Shown piece by piece: positions 8,564 to 16,757 of a DNA stretch of 64,000 bases. The DNA is from CAMPJM01 sp964440915 (GTDB lineage: Bacteria > Bacteroidota > Bacteroidia > Cytophagales > Cyclobacteriaceae): the NCBI GenBank assembly GCA_964440915.1, contig CAYTTV010000016.1:5990-69989 (forward strand), in the 5' to 3' direction. Position 1 is the first letter of the stretch; each line of letters opens with the position of its first letter. The notes beneath the pieces are model-generated. The model was not told where the DNA came from, did not search any database, and saw nothing but the letters and a program-made list of their open reading frames with translations. A program made the position numbers and the translations under genes.

Positions 8564-10039
8564 TTGCTGCACCGAATTAACCATAAAAGTATCTGTACAG
8601 TACTCTTGCCATTACTATTGGTGGCATCGATTCAATTTCCTTCCTTTTCCATTCCCCATGATTCTACACGAGCCGAAATCAGTAGGGCCGCTTTATTGCT
8701 TTCCCAATACCTTCAGATTCCGAGTATTTCAGGTGACGAGCTCGAGGCAGGACAGTTTTTAGCCGGGGTCTGTGCTGAAAATGGTTTGGAGATAGAGTAT
8801 TTTACGGTAGAGAAAGATAGCTATAATTTTGCGGCATCTTTATACCCGCTCAGCTTAGGAAAACCTAATATTATACTAATCAATCATATAGATGTGGTTC
8901 CTGAAGGCGACACAGCTATGTGGACGTATCCTCCTTATGCCGGAACGATTGCAGATGGGCATGTTTGGGGAAGGGGTGCAATTGATGCAAAGGGCTTGGG
9001 CATCATGCAACTGAAGGCGATGTTGTCGTTAAAGGATGCTGCTGATACGGCCGATTTTCCTTTTAATGTAACGTTATTGTCCGTTTCAGGAGAAGAAGTT
9101 GGCGGCCAGAATGGGGCAGGGATTATTGTGCAATATTTTTTGGATTATCTAAATCCCATTGTTGTTTTTGGAGAAGGCGGATCGGGGCTTAAGGAAGTTT
9201 TGACAAACAGGCCTCAGGTAGCCTTTTATGGGATTTCTGTAGCAGAGAAAAGGCCACTATGGATACAACTGGAACTGCAGCATGTAACCTTTGGACATGG
9301 CGCTACCCCGGCTCCGGCATATGCCAATAAATCTATGATCGAGGCCCTTACCAGAATCAATAGCCGTAAATTGAGACTTGAGTTTGATAAAAGTAACAGG
9401 CTTATGTTTAGAGAATTGGGAAGGGCGGTTGGAGGCGTCCAAGGCTTCTTCGTTAGGCGGATTAACTGGGTTTTGTTTTCGCCCTTTGTAAAGTCCTACC
9501 TCAAGAAGAACCCTTTGTATAAAGCTTTGGTAACGAATACGATAACGATTACCAACTTATACAATCCGCCCGGGCCGCCCAATAAGATAGCCAGCACAGC
9601 AAGTGCTATATTGGATTGCAGGCTTTTGCCTGGCACGAGTGAAAAGTCATTCTTGCGCTACCTGACCAACTTAATTGATGATCCCAATATTGAGATTAAG
9701 GTATTGAATAACAACAGTATTTCAGGGGGCTTCTCTAAGCCCAATGTTTTTTATGATGCTATGGAAGAGGCTATTCTTTCGCACGATCCTAGGGCAGAGG
9801 TGGTGCCGCTTTTATTTCCGGCTTCCACCGACAACAGCTATTTTAGACATCATGACATACCTACTTATGGTATCATCCCAGCGCTTATCACACAAGAAAT
9901 GATTGCCAATATCCATAGCATTGATGAGAAGATAAGTATAGAGGCACTCGAACAAGGCATTGCTATTTATTCCACTTTTTTACGCAATGTAATGGAAATG
10001 GATGAAAGAAGTTATGAGAAGCTTTTAGCCGACTTATAA
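8564..10039 (+). CDS. Secreted M20 family metallopeptidase
   Basis: A 491-residue M20/ArgE/DapE-type zinc peptidase. The motifs are complete: IILINHIDVVPEG (metal-binding His), HVWGRGAIDAKG (bridging Asp) and VSGEEVGGQNGAG (catalytic Glu-Glu pair). A dimerisation domain lies near residues 230-390, and a late His follows in IANIHSID. No in-frame ATG exists between the upstream stop at 8522-8524 and the coding body, so the likely start is the TTG at 8564. That start yields a hydrophobic signal sequence (TVLLPLLLVASIQF), placing the enzyme outside the cytoplasm. It resembles carboxypeptidase-S-like M20 members; the substrate cannot be told. Its 3' end faces the DinB-fold gene across a hairpin. 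Confidence 0.88.
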   Translation: MLHRINHKSICTVLLPLLLVASIQFPSFSIPHDSTRAEISRAALLLSQYLQIPSISGDELEAGQFLAGVCAENGLEIEYFTVEKDSYNFAASLYPLSLGKPNIILINHIDVVPEGDTAMWTYPPYAGTIADGHVWGRGAIDAKGLGIMQLKAMLSLKDAADTADFPFNVTLLSVSGEEVGGQNGAGIIVQYFLDYLNPIVVFGEGGSGLKEVLTNRPQVAFYGISVAEKRPLWIQLELQHVTFGHGATPAPAYANKSMIEALTRINSRKLRLEFDKSNRLMFRELGRAVGGVQGFFVRRINWVLFSPFVKSYLKKNPLYKALVTNTITITNLYNPPGPPNKIASTASAILDCRLLPGTSEKSFLRYLTNLIDDPNIEIKVLNNNSISGGFSKPNVFYDAMEEAILSHDPRAEVVPLLFPASTDNSYFRHHDIPTYGIIPALITQEMIANIHSIDEKISIEALEQGIAIYSTFLRNVMEMDERSYEKLLADL

Positions 10040-10060
10040 CGCAATATAGAGGTATAAAAT

Positions 10061-10086
10061 AGAGCTTCCAGCAAATAGGAAGCTCT
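10061..10086. terminator. Bidirectional hairpin terminator
   Basis: AGAGCTTCC (10061-10069) pairs perfectly with GGAAGCTCT (10078-10086). It sits between the convergent stops of the M20 peptidase gene (10039) and the DinB-fold gene (10101). Flanking U tracts are weak. Confidence 0.6.
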
Positions 10087-10100
10087 AGAGACAATGCAGT

Positions 10101-10625
10101 TTACTCTCCTTGATTGCTCCAAGGGGGTGTGATATCGTTCATCCTTGCATAGGCGATCAATTGTCCGAGATGTTCATTGGAATGGAACATCAGAATAAGA
10201 ACAGAAGACATATTGGTAAACTCTCCTGGAAAGGGATAAGTGACTTTAGTGGCTAACTCGTTTTCAGGGGTTGCCATTACCGCTTTTTGAGCAAATTCAA
10301 AAGATGACTTCAGTTCTGCCAAGATCTCCTCCTTGGTGTTCAGCTCTTTTTCCAAATTCTGCATGTTTATGTTTTTTGGCACCTCTGCTCCTAGCTGTGA
10401 TGCAAAAAAGTAATTGCTCGAAATGGTGTGGGCAAAGACTTCGGCAATGGATCTTGTGCTTGATTCTGGGCGCCAATCATATTGGTCAGCAGGAATAGCT
10501 TCTGCCAGTTGAACAAACTTCCCAGCAGTGAAGGAGATAAAGCCGTTGACTTCATTTTGAAGCTGACCTTGCGACCAAGCATTAAAGGAGATCAAAAAAG
10601 TAAGGATGAAAACTATTTTTTTCAT
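10101..10625 (-). CDS. DinB/YfiT-fold protein with signal peptide
   Basis: A 174-residue four-helix-bundle protein of the DinB/YfiT superfamily, not the DNA polymerase of the same name. Metal-ligand histidines are visible in VFAHTISSNYFF and the LMFHSNEHLGQLIAY motif. The family includes mycothiol- and bacillithiol-linked transferases; which reaction applies here is unknown. An N-terminal signal (MKKIVFILTFLISFNAWSQ) predicts a periplasmic location, a common variant in Bacteroidota. Single gene with a terminator hairpin just past its stop. Confidence 0.82.
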   Translation of the reverse strand: MKKIVFILTFLISFNAWSQGQLQNEVNGFISFTAGKFVQLAEAIPADQYDWRPESSTRSIAEVFAHTISSNYFFASQLGAEVPKNINMQNLEKELNTKEEILAELKSSFEFAQKAVMATPENELATKVTYPFPGEFTNMSSVLILMFHSNEHLGQLIAYARMNDITPPWSNQGE

Positions 10626-10732
10626 GGTTTTAGTGGTTTGGATTAATTTAAAAATCTCGTTTAAGGTAAGGAAAATATTTGTTTTTTCATCTATTATTAC
10701 CTATTTATGATGACTTAAACCAAACACGAATT

Positions 10733-11464
10733 ATGCCCAACAATACTCCCAAGACAGTTTTAGTCCTAGGTGCCAATTCCGACGTAGCCAAGCAAGCCAT
10801 AAAGCTATATGTAGAAAAAGGTTTCAACGTAATTGCTGCGTCCAGAAATACAGACGAGCTTTCTCAGTTTGTCGAGCGTTATTTGGAAAAGGAGCGGGTA
10901 GAGGTACGTTATTTTGATGCCACTGCCTTTGAACGCCATTTGGAATTTTATTCTAACCTGCCCGTTAAACCTCATGTTGTGGTGTATGCTGCAGGTTTCT
11001 TGAAAACCAACGAGGAAGCTATTGCCCATTGGGAGGACAGCTATCAAATGATGAATGTGAACTATTCCGGAGCAGTTTCTATCCTCAATATTATTGCCAC
11101 GGATAAAGACAATGCAAATTTGGAAAGGATTATAGGCATATCTTCGCTTTCTGGCGTAAGGGGAAGAAAGAGCAATTTTATTTATGGCAGTACCAAATCG
11201 GCTTTCACACAATACTTAGCAGGGCTCAGACAGCATCTTTCAGAAAGGAACGTGACCGTAAATGTGGTAATATCCGGTTATATCCGTACCAAGATAAATG
11301 CTGGGCTGGAACTTTCCGAATCGCTGATGCTGGAGCCCGAATACGTAGCAGAGAAGATCGTAAATGCTGGTAGTGGTTTTGCCATTGTACCAGGATTCAA
11401 ATGGAAAATTATCTATCAGATACTCAAAACGCTTCCAGAGAGCCTTGTGGCAAAACTGCCATAG
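10733..11464 (+). CDS. SDR family oxidoreductase
   Basis: A 243-residue short-chain dehydrogenase. The cofactor motif near the start is TVLVLGANSDVAKQAIKLY, a GxxxDxA variant of the usual TGxxxGxG. The catalytic Ser-Tyr-Lys set lies in GISSLSGVRGRKSNFIYGSTKSA. The ATG at 10733 is preferred because the longer frame from 10679 adds residues upstream of the Rossmann strand without homology. Substrate is not predictable; the fold matches SDRs that act on decaprenyl-phosphoryl or similar sugars as well as generic ones. Monocistronic by position. Confidence 0.85.
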   Translation: MPNNTPKTVLVLGANSDVAKQAIKLYVEKGFNVIAASRNTDELSQFVERYLEKERVEVRYFDATAFERHLEFYSNLPVKPHVVVYAAGFLKTNEEAIAHWEDSYQMMNVNYSGAVSILNIIATDKDNANLERIIGISSLSGVRGRKSNFIYGSTKSAFTQYLAGLRQHLSERNVTVNVVISGYIRTKINAGLELSESLMLEPEYVAEKIVNAGSGFAIVPGFKWKIIYQILKTLPESLVAKLP

Positions 11465-11517
11465 TTTTTATGGGGAACACAAGATGGCTGACATCAGGTC
11501 CGTTTCAGGAATTTCCT

Positions 11518-11525
11518 TAAATTTG
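11518..11525 (+). promoter_or_regulatory. Promoter -7 element (TAAATTTG)
   Basis: A perfect TAnnTTTG match 17 bases before the ATG of the 47-codon gene at 11543. No convincing -33 TTTG is seen at the expected distance. Confidence 0.45.
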
Positions 11526-11542
11526 TAATTTCATTATCTCAT

Positions 11543-11686
11543 ATGTCAAAGAACAAGAAAATATTCCTACTCTTCTGCCTTGTTTTCTTTCTAATTATAG
11601 CTTGGATAGCTTATGACATTGCTTCCCGCACAACATTCCCAGGGTCGAAGCCAAACGATACGATTGAACAAGAGACTACTCCCTAA
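11543..11686 (+). CDS. Small single-pass membrane protein, 47 residues
   Basis: An intact 47-codon frame starting MSKNKKIFLLFCLVFF and ending in TIEQETTP. Residues 7-24 form one transmembrane helix, preceded by a lysine-rich cytoplasmic start and followed by a short polar tail with FPGSKPND. A perfect -7 promoter element lies just upstream. The stop codon overlaps the end of the convergent pncA gene by 4 bases. Short proteins of this layout are frequent in Bacteroidota, but I do not recognise a named family. Confidence 0.6.
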   Translation: MSKNKKIFLLFCLVFFLIIAWIAYDIASRTTFPGSKPNDTIEQETTP

Positions 11687-12291
11687 TGGATTTGAGTGCT
11701 TGAAATAATCTTGCCCCCGGCTTTTAGGAACTGCTCTTTGTTCCTGCTAAAGTTTTCTTGGTCGATGGGGTAGGTGGCATCTTCTATCAAATACGTGGAG
11801 AACTGTTTTGACAATGCATCCATGCCTGAGAAGTAAACACAATAATCGCCTGCCAACCCAGTAAGATAAACCTCGGTGATGCTTTTCCCATTTAAGTAAT
11901 CGGCTAGCCCGGTAGATTTTAATTTTCCATTGTCATAAAAACCGCTGTAGCTATCAATAGCAGGATCCATTCCTTTGCGGAAGATGGCCTCTACTTTATT
12001 CATGTTGAGGTCCTTGGAAAAATCAGCTCCTGCAGTTCCCTGCACACAATGGTCTGGCCACAGGACTTGCTCTAGTCCTTGGAGCGAAATAGTGTCAAAG
12101 ACGCTCTTGCCATCATGATTTGAAGCAAAACTTTTGTGATCCTGAGGGTGCCAATCTTGTGTAGCCACGATAAGGTCGAAATGGCCTTGGATTTTATTGA
12201 CGATGGGAATGATTTTGTCTCCATTGGGAACGGCCAATGCACCGCCTGGTAGAAAATCGTTTTGTATATCAATCAGTAGTAAAGCTTTCAT
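11683..12291 (-). CDS. pncA: Nicotinamidase
   Basis: A 202-residue isochorismatase-fold amidohydrolase that converts nicotinamide to nicotinate and ammonia in NAD salvage. The catalytic triad is Asp8 (LLLIDIQNDF), Lys106 (IFRKGMDP) and Cys151 (TGLAGDYCVYFSG). Metal ligands Asp46 and His48 (TQDWHP) and His81 (WPDHC) are in place, so the enzyme looks complete. It starts 47 bases after pncB, which makes the next enzyme of the pathway, so the two are very likely one operon. Its stop overlaps the convergent small gene by 4 bases. Confidence 0.95.
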   Translation of the reverse strand: MKALLLIDIQNDFLPGGALAVPNGDKIIPIVNKIQGHFDLIVATQDWHPQDHKSFASNHDGKSVFDTISLQGLEQVLWPDHCVQGTAGADFSKDLNMNKVEAIFRKGMDPAIDSYSGFYDNGKLKSTGLADYLNGKSITEVYLTGLAGDYCVYFSGMDALSKQFSTYLIEDATYPIDQENFSRNKEQFLKAGGKIISSTQIH

Positions 12292-12338
12292 TTTTAGATG
12301 TTAAAAGTGTGTGGTATTGAATAACAAGAGTGCCAGCA

Positions 12339-13766
12339 TTAAAACTCATTTTCATGGTTTTTCCTATACTTCGTTCTCAGTTCTTCCCGTAGTGCAAGCA
12401 ATTTACTACTAATGCCCACCTTGTATATGTGCGGGAATTGAAATCGCTTGTATTCTTCGGGAAGCTGGGCTAATCTTTTTTGGGCATAAGCAGCAATCTC
12501 TTTCAAAGACTGATTGGGAATTAGCGGTTTGCCATCCTCCATTACTTTTTGCAACAAGGGCTCTTGGTCATACCCTTTAAGGGAAAGGGATTTGCCCATT
12601 TCAAATGGGTGATGCATCCTATCCACTTTCTCCTCTTCGTGGAGTGTTACTACATCGGCTCCATAAAAGTTGCTTTCTTTATCCAATAGCCTATAAACTT
12701 GCTTTATACCCGGTAAAGTTACTTTTTGAAGATTTTCAGAGATTTTTAGCCTTGGCATACCTTCCGATGAGGCTAATTTGAAAACGCCGTCCAATGCTGC
12801 ATCTGGTTCGCCTGTAACCAGATTAGTACCGACGCCAAACACGTCTATAGGAGCATTTTGGTCTAACAAACTCTTGATCAAATACTCGTCTAGTTGGTTG
12901 GAAGCTACAATTTTTACATTGTGCAGGCCGGCCTCATCCATCATTTTACGTGCTTGCTTAGCGAGGTAGGCCAGGTCTCCGCTATCCAATCGTATTGCTT
13001 GCAGTTGTTCGCCTCGAGCTTCCATTTCTTTGGCAACTTTAATAGCATTGGGTACCCCGCTTCTTAAAGTATCGTAAGTGTCTACCAGAAGAACGCTATT
13101 TTTAGGCCTGGCTTCGGCAAATTTACGGAAAGCCTCCAGTTCTGATTCATGACTAACAATAAACGAATGCGCCATTGTGCCTTCTATGGGAATGTTGTAA
13201 TACTGTCCTGCATAAACATTGGAAGTAGAGTCGAAACCTCCTACTATAGCAGCTCTTGATGCCCAGATGGCACCAAGTCCCTGAGCCCTTCGCAGGCCAA
13301 ATTCGCTTAGGATTCTGTCTCCTGCTACGGCGCGCATTCGAGATGCTTTGGTGGCGATCAAAGACTCGAAATTTAACATGTTCAGGAGCAGTGTTTCAGC
13401 CAGTTGTACTTCCATCAGCTTTCCTTCTATTCTCAACACTGGTCGGTTGGGAAAAATGACATCGCCTTCTTGGGAAGAATAAATAGTTCCTCTGAACTGG
13501 AAGCCCTTTAAATACTCAAGGAATTTTGGTGCGAAACCTTGGTGTGCAAGGAATGTAATGTCATCTTGGGAGAAGCGCAGTTCTTCTAATGCGCTCATTA
13601 CATTTTGCAATCCAGAGAACAACACATAGCCTCCGTTGTAGGGGTTTCTTCTAAAAAAATAATCGAAACAAGCCGAAACATCTTGTTTGCCTTCCATGAA
13701 ATAGGCCTGGCTCATGGCAATTTGATATAAGTCGGTGTAATTGCCGGTAAGTTGAAAGTTCAGCAT
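12339..13766 (-). CDS. pncB: Nicotinate phosphoribosyltransferase
   Basis: A 475-residue NAPRTase, which joins nicotinate and PRPP to give nicotinate mononucleotide. The start FQLTGNYTDLYQIAMSQAYF is typical. EGTMAHSFIVSHESE holds the histidine that is phosphorylated in the ATP-coupled reaction, and LDSGDLAYLAKQARKM and VFGVGTNLVTGEPD are phosphoribosyl-binding segments. The length fits the long bacterial/eukaryotic-like class. It is the first gene of a pncB-pncA salvage operon. The 320-base upstream region also holds a structured repeat and the pgi terminator. Confidence 0.95.
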   Translation of the reverse strand: MLNFQLTGNYTDLYQIAMSQAYFMEGKQDVSACFDYFFRRNPYNGGYVLFSGLQNVMSALEELRFSQDDITFLAHQGFAPKFLEYLKGFQFRGTIYSSQEGDVIFPNRPVLRIEGKLMEVQLAETLLLNMLNFESLIATKASRMRAVAGDRILSEFGLRRAQGLGAIWASRAAIVGGFDSTSNVYAGQYYNIPIEGTMAHSFIVSHESELEAFRKFAEARPKNSVLLVDTYDTLRSGVPNAIKVAKEMEARGEQLQAIRLDSGDLAYLAKQARKMMDEAGLHNVKIVASNQLDEYLIKSLLDQNAPIDVFGVGTNLVTGEPDAALDGVFKLASSEGMPRLKISENLQKVTLPGIKQVYRLLDKESNFYGADVVTLHEEEKVDRMHHPFEMGKSLSLKGYDQEPLLQKVMEDGKPLIPNQSLKEIAAYAQKRLAQLPEEYKRFQFPHIYKVGISSKLLALREELRTKYRKNHENEF

Positions 13767-13928
13767 AATGGAAATTTGGTTTAAAAATTATGTAGTGAAA
13801 TGCAGTTGGCTCTTTATGCTGCACTATTCATTAAATATAGTCAATAACAAAGAATGGAGAGAAGTGAACCACGGTTTAATATCTTAAAATTACGATAAAT
13901 GTTGACATTGCACGCTGCTATGCACAAA

Positions 13929-14019
13929 CGTAGGAGCGCCCCTGATGGCAGCGGTTACCCCGCCAAGGGAAGGTTTGAGCGTGGTGCGGAGTAGTAGCGG
14001 ACAGCAGGAAGAGGCGCCC
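13929..14019. repeat. Structured dispersed repeat, copy 1
   Basis: A GC-rich 91-base element beginning CGTAGGAGCG and containing TAGTAGCGGACAGC near its right end. The ends pair: GG-A-GCGCC (13933-13940, bulged A35) with GGCGCCC (14013-14019). A second copy at 60887-60970 aligns over its length and conserves the same bulged A while changing two stem base pairs in a compensatory way. The elements resemble short intergenic repeats carrying GATAGAAGCGG/TAGCGGATAGC-type motifs that recur in Bacteroidota genomes, possibly the Rfam Flavo-1 class; this identity is from memory. Orientation of any transcript is unknown. Confidence 0.7.
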
Positions 14020-14020
14020 A

Positions 14021-14066
14021 ATAAAAATAAAAAAGGACCCCCGAAGACTTGCTTCGTGGGTTCCTT
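14021..14066 (-). terminator. Intrinsic terminator of pgi
   Basis: Read on the minus strand, AAGGAACCCACGAAG pairs with CTTCGGGGGTCCTT around a 5-base loop and is followed by a long U-rich tract (the A-rich run at 14021-14034). It starts 20 bases after the pgi stop. Confidence 0.8.
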
Positions 14067-14086
14067 GCGACTCATGTGAATATAAC

Positions 14087-15742
14087 CTACCCTTTTCTAA
14101 AGGATTTGTATTGATTGATAAGGCCGTTTGTGGAGCTGTCGTGCGTGCTTACCAAACTGTCATCTTCTAGCTCTGGCAAGATCTTCTTGGCCAGTTGTTT
14201 TCCGAGCTCTACGCCCCATTGGTCGAAGCTGTAAATGTTCCAGATGACGCCCTGTGCAAATATTTTGTGCTCGTACATGGCGATGAGGCTGCCGAGTGTG
14301 CGAGGATCGAGTTTTTTGAATAGGATAGAGTTGGTAGGTCTATTGCCATCAAACACCTTGAATGGCTTTAACGCCTCGATTTCCTTCTGATTTTTGATTT
14401 CCTTTTGCAGTTCTGCCGTTACCTCTTCTTCCGATTTGCCGTTCATAAGTGCTTCGGTCTGAGCAAAGAAATTGGCAAGCAGCTTGGGGTGATGATCGCT
14501 AATAGGGTTGTGGCTGATAGCAGGTGCGAGGAAGTCGCAAGGGATCAGTTTGGTGCCCTGATGGATTAACTGATAGAACGCATGCTGGCCATTTGTGCCA
14601 GGCTCTCCCCAGATGATAGGGCCAGTTTGGTAATTGACAGCCTTTCCATTTCTGTCGACAGACTTGCCATTGCTTTCCATGTCGCCTTGCTGAAAATATG
14701 CTGCAAATCGATGCATGTACTGGTCGTAGGGTAGCAGGGCTTGCGAGTCGGCCCCAAAAAAGTTGTTGTACCAAACGCCCAATACAGCGAGGATGACGGG
14801 TATGTTCTTTTCGAAAGGTTGGGTTTCGAAGTGGTTGTCCATGGCATGGGCACCTTCTAGTATTGCCTTGAAATTGTCGAACCCTATGGTACAGGCAATG
14901 GAGAGCCCGATGGCAGACCATAGTGAGTAGCGTCCTCCGACCCAATCCCAGAATTCGAACATGTTCTGTGTGTCGATACCGAACGCCGCTACTGCTGTGG
15001 CATTGGTAGAGATGGCAACAAAGTGTCTCTTGATGTGGGCTTCGTCTTTGGCATGATCCAAAAACCATTGGCGTGCAGAGTGCGCATTGGTCATGGTCTC
15101 CTGCGTAGTGAAGGTCTTGGAAGCAATCATAAAGAGCGTCTGCTCCGGATCCAAACCTTTTAGGGTTTCTGCAATGTGCGTGCCGTCTACGTTGGAGACA
15201 AAGTGACTTGTGATATTGCTTTTTTTATAAGGTTTCAAAGCTTCTGTGACCATGACAGGGCCAAGGTCGGAGCCGCCAATGCCAATATTGACGATAGTGG
15301 TGATGGGCTTGCCAGTATATCCTTTCCAATCCCCATTGATGATGGCATTTGAAAATGTTTCCATCTGGGCAAGTACCTTATTGACGTCTGGCATCACATC
15401 TTTGCCCTCTACGTACACAGGCTTGTTGGAGCGATTTCTCAGAGCCACATGAAGGACGGGGCGCTTTTCGGTAAAATTGATTGTGTCTCCACCAAACATG
15501 GCAGCGATGGCCTCTTTTAATCCACAAGACGAAGCCAAAGAAAGCAAGAGGCTTAATGTTTCCTCATTTATCCTGTTTTTTGAATAGTCCAGCAGGATGT
15601 CTTCAAATTGGGTGCTGAACTTTTCGAAGCGCTTGGGGTCTTCTTTGAATAGCGCTCTGATATGCGTTTTGCTGATCTCTTGAAAATGACTTTCTAATTT
15701 ATCCCAAGCGGCAGTGTTGGTAGGGTTGATGGTTGGAAACAT
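14087..15742 (-). CDS. pgi: Glucose-6-phosphate isomerase
   Basis: A 551-residue GPI interconverting glucose-6-phosphate and fructose-6-phosphate. Signature segments are TTIVNIGIGGSDLGPVMV, FMIASKTFTTQETMTNA (phosphate-binding SKTFTT loop), FWDWVGGRYSLWSAIGL and GEPGTNGQHAFYQLIHQG. The catalytic Glu lies in the MESNGK/GQHAF region, and the terminal Lys in VELGKQLA. The length matches the E. coli-type enzyme (about 550). It is monocistronic with its own terminator. A TATATTCG sequence on the minus strand (15773-15780) could be its -7 box, 30 bases before the start. Confidence 0.96.
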   Translation of the reverse strand: MFPTINPTNTAAWDKLESHFQEISKTHIRALFKEDPKRFEKFSTQFEDILLDYSKNRINEETLSLLLSLASSCGLKEAIAAMFGGDTINFTEKRPVLHVALRNRSNKPVYVEGKDVMPDVNKVLAQMETFSNAIINGDWKGYTGKPITTIVNIGIGGSDLGPVMVTEALKPYKKSNITSHFVSNVDGTHIAETLKGLDPEQTLFMIASKTFTTQETMTNAHSARQWFLDHAKDEAHIKRHFVAISTNATAVAAFGIDTQNMFEFWDWVGGRYSLWSAIGLSIACTIGFDNFKAILEGAHAMDNHFETQPFEKNIPVILAVLGVWYNNFFGADSQALLPYDQYMHRFAAYFQQGDMESNGKSVDRNGKAVNYQTGPIIWGEPGTNGQHAFYQLIHQGTKLIPCDFLAPAISHNPISDHHPKLLANFFAQTEALMNGKSEEEVTAELQKEIKNQKEIEALKPFKVFDGNRPTNSILFKKLDPRTLGSLIAMYEHKIFAQGVIWNIYSFDQWGVELGKQLAKKILPELEDDSLVSTHDSSTNGLINQYKSFRKG

Positions 15743-15878
15743 ACTATTTTGTATTAAAAGTTAATTTGGTAGCGAATATAGGAAACGCTAAAAGTTTAAT
15801 AAAATAATGTGAAAGGTTTTCGTTAGATGATTTACATCATAGAGCTTTTTGAGGCTCCGCTCATTATTACGCTTCCAT

Positions 15879-16757
15879 TTATTCAAAAAGGCTAGAACTC
15901 ATGTAGCGGTCGCCTTGGTCGCAAACGATAAATACTATTGTGCCAGAATCGATCGTCTTGCTTACTTCTACAGCAGCATGCAATGCGCCGCCGCTGCTCA
16001 TGCCCGCTAAAATACCTTCTTCACGCGCCAACCTCCGGGTCATGTTTACGGCATCTTCTTCGCTTACATCAATGATCGTGTCCACTTTAGTACTGTCGAA
16101 TATCTTAGGCAAAAATTCTGGTGACCACCGTCTGATGCCTGGTATGCAGGCTTGGTCGGAGGGTTGTGTGCCCACGATGGTGATGTTGGCGTTCTGTTCT
16201 TTTAAATAAGAAGAGACGCCCATGATGGTGCCGGTCGTGCCCATGGCAGATACAAAATGCGTGATTTCACCATTCGTTGCTTCCCATATTTCTGGACCAG
16301 TGGTAAGATAATGCGCTCGGCTATTGTCGGCATTGGCAAATTGGTTGAGCATAAAATACCCTTCTTCAGTAGCCATTTTTTCTGCCAGTTCACGAGAATA
16401 TTCTATTGATTTGTAGGCAGGAGTAAGGATAAGCTCAGCGCCATATGCCCTCATTGTTTTAATACGTTCTTGCGTGGCATTTTCGGGCATGACCAAAGTC
16501 ATTTTTACGTTCATGATCTGGGCAATCATGGCCAATGCAATTCCCGTATTGCCACTTGTCGCCTCTACCAGTCTGTCACCACTTTTGATGTCGCCACGCT
16601 CTATGGCACTCTTAATCATGAAATAGGCTGCACGGTCTTTTACACTGCCACCAGGATTTTGACCCTCTAGTTTCCCGTATATTTTAACGTTTTTATTGGT
16701 TGGAATATGCTGTAACTCAACCAAAGGTGTATTCCCAATCAGATCAAACAGTTTCAT
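15879..16757 (-). CDS. cysM: Cysteine synthase (CysM type)
   Basis: A 292-residue fold-type II PLP enzyme forming cysteine from O-acetylserine and sulfide. The PLP lysine is in NPGGSVKDRAAYFMIK. The substrate loop VEATSGNTGIALAM and the phosphate-cup GTTGTIMGVSSYL are intact, and ILAGMSSGGALHA lies near the end. The segment CIPGIRRW, with Arg rather than the CysK residues, favours the CysM subgroup. Its ATG overlaps the cysE stop by 4 bases (ATGA), indicating translational coupling. With CysE it forms a complete serine-to-cysteine module. Confidence 0.93.
   Translation of the reverse strand: MKLFDLIGNTPLVELQHIPTNKNVKIYGKLEGQNPGGSVKDRAAYFMIKSAIERGDIKSGDRLVEATSGNTGIALAMIAQIMNVKMTLVMPENATQERIKTMRAYGAELILTPAYKSIEYSRELAEKMATEEGYFMLNQFANADNSRAHYLTTGPEIWEATNGEITHFVSAMGTTGTIMGVSSYLKEQNANITIVGTQPSDQACIPGIRRWSPEFLPKIFDSTKVDTIIDVSEEDAVNMTRRLAREEGILAGMSSGGALHAAVEVSKTIDSGTIVFIVCDQGDRYMSSSLFE

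Larger units (their letters stand above)
13767..14086. other. Intergenic region between pncB and pgi
   Basis: The 320 bases hold, from left to right: the pncB upstream region, with a weak -7-like TATATTTA on the minus strand near 13835; a structured GC-rich repeat at 13929-14019; and the pgi terminator at 14021-14066. Short open frames crossing the repeat look accidental. Confidence 0.7.

Noticed and set aside
10101..10625. DinB as a second DNA polymerase IV
   Set aside because: The protein is the unrelated DinB/YfiT four-helix-bundle family with a signal peptide; the polymerase is at 7233-8297.
14499..15068. A 189-codon open frame on the minus strand inside pgi
   Set aside because: It lies in another frame of the same strand as a fully conserved pgi gene, is Cys/His/Arg rich like a shadow translation, and matches no family.
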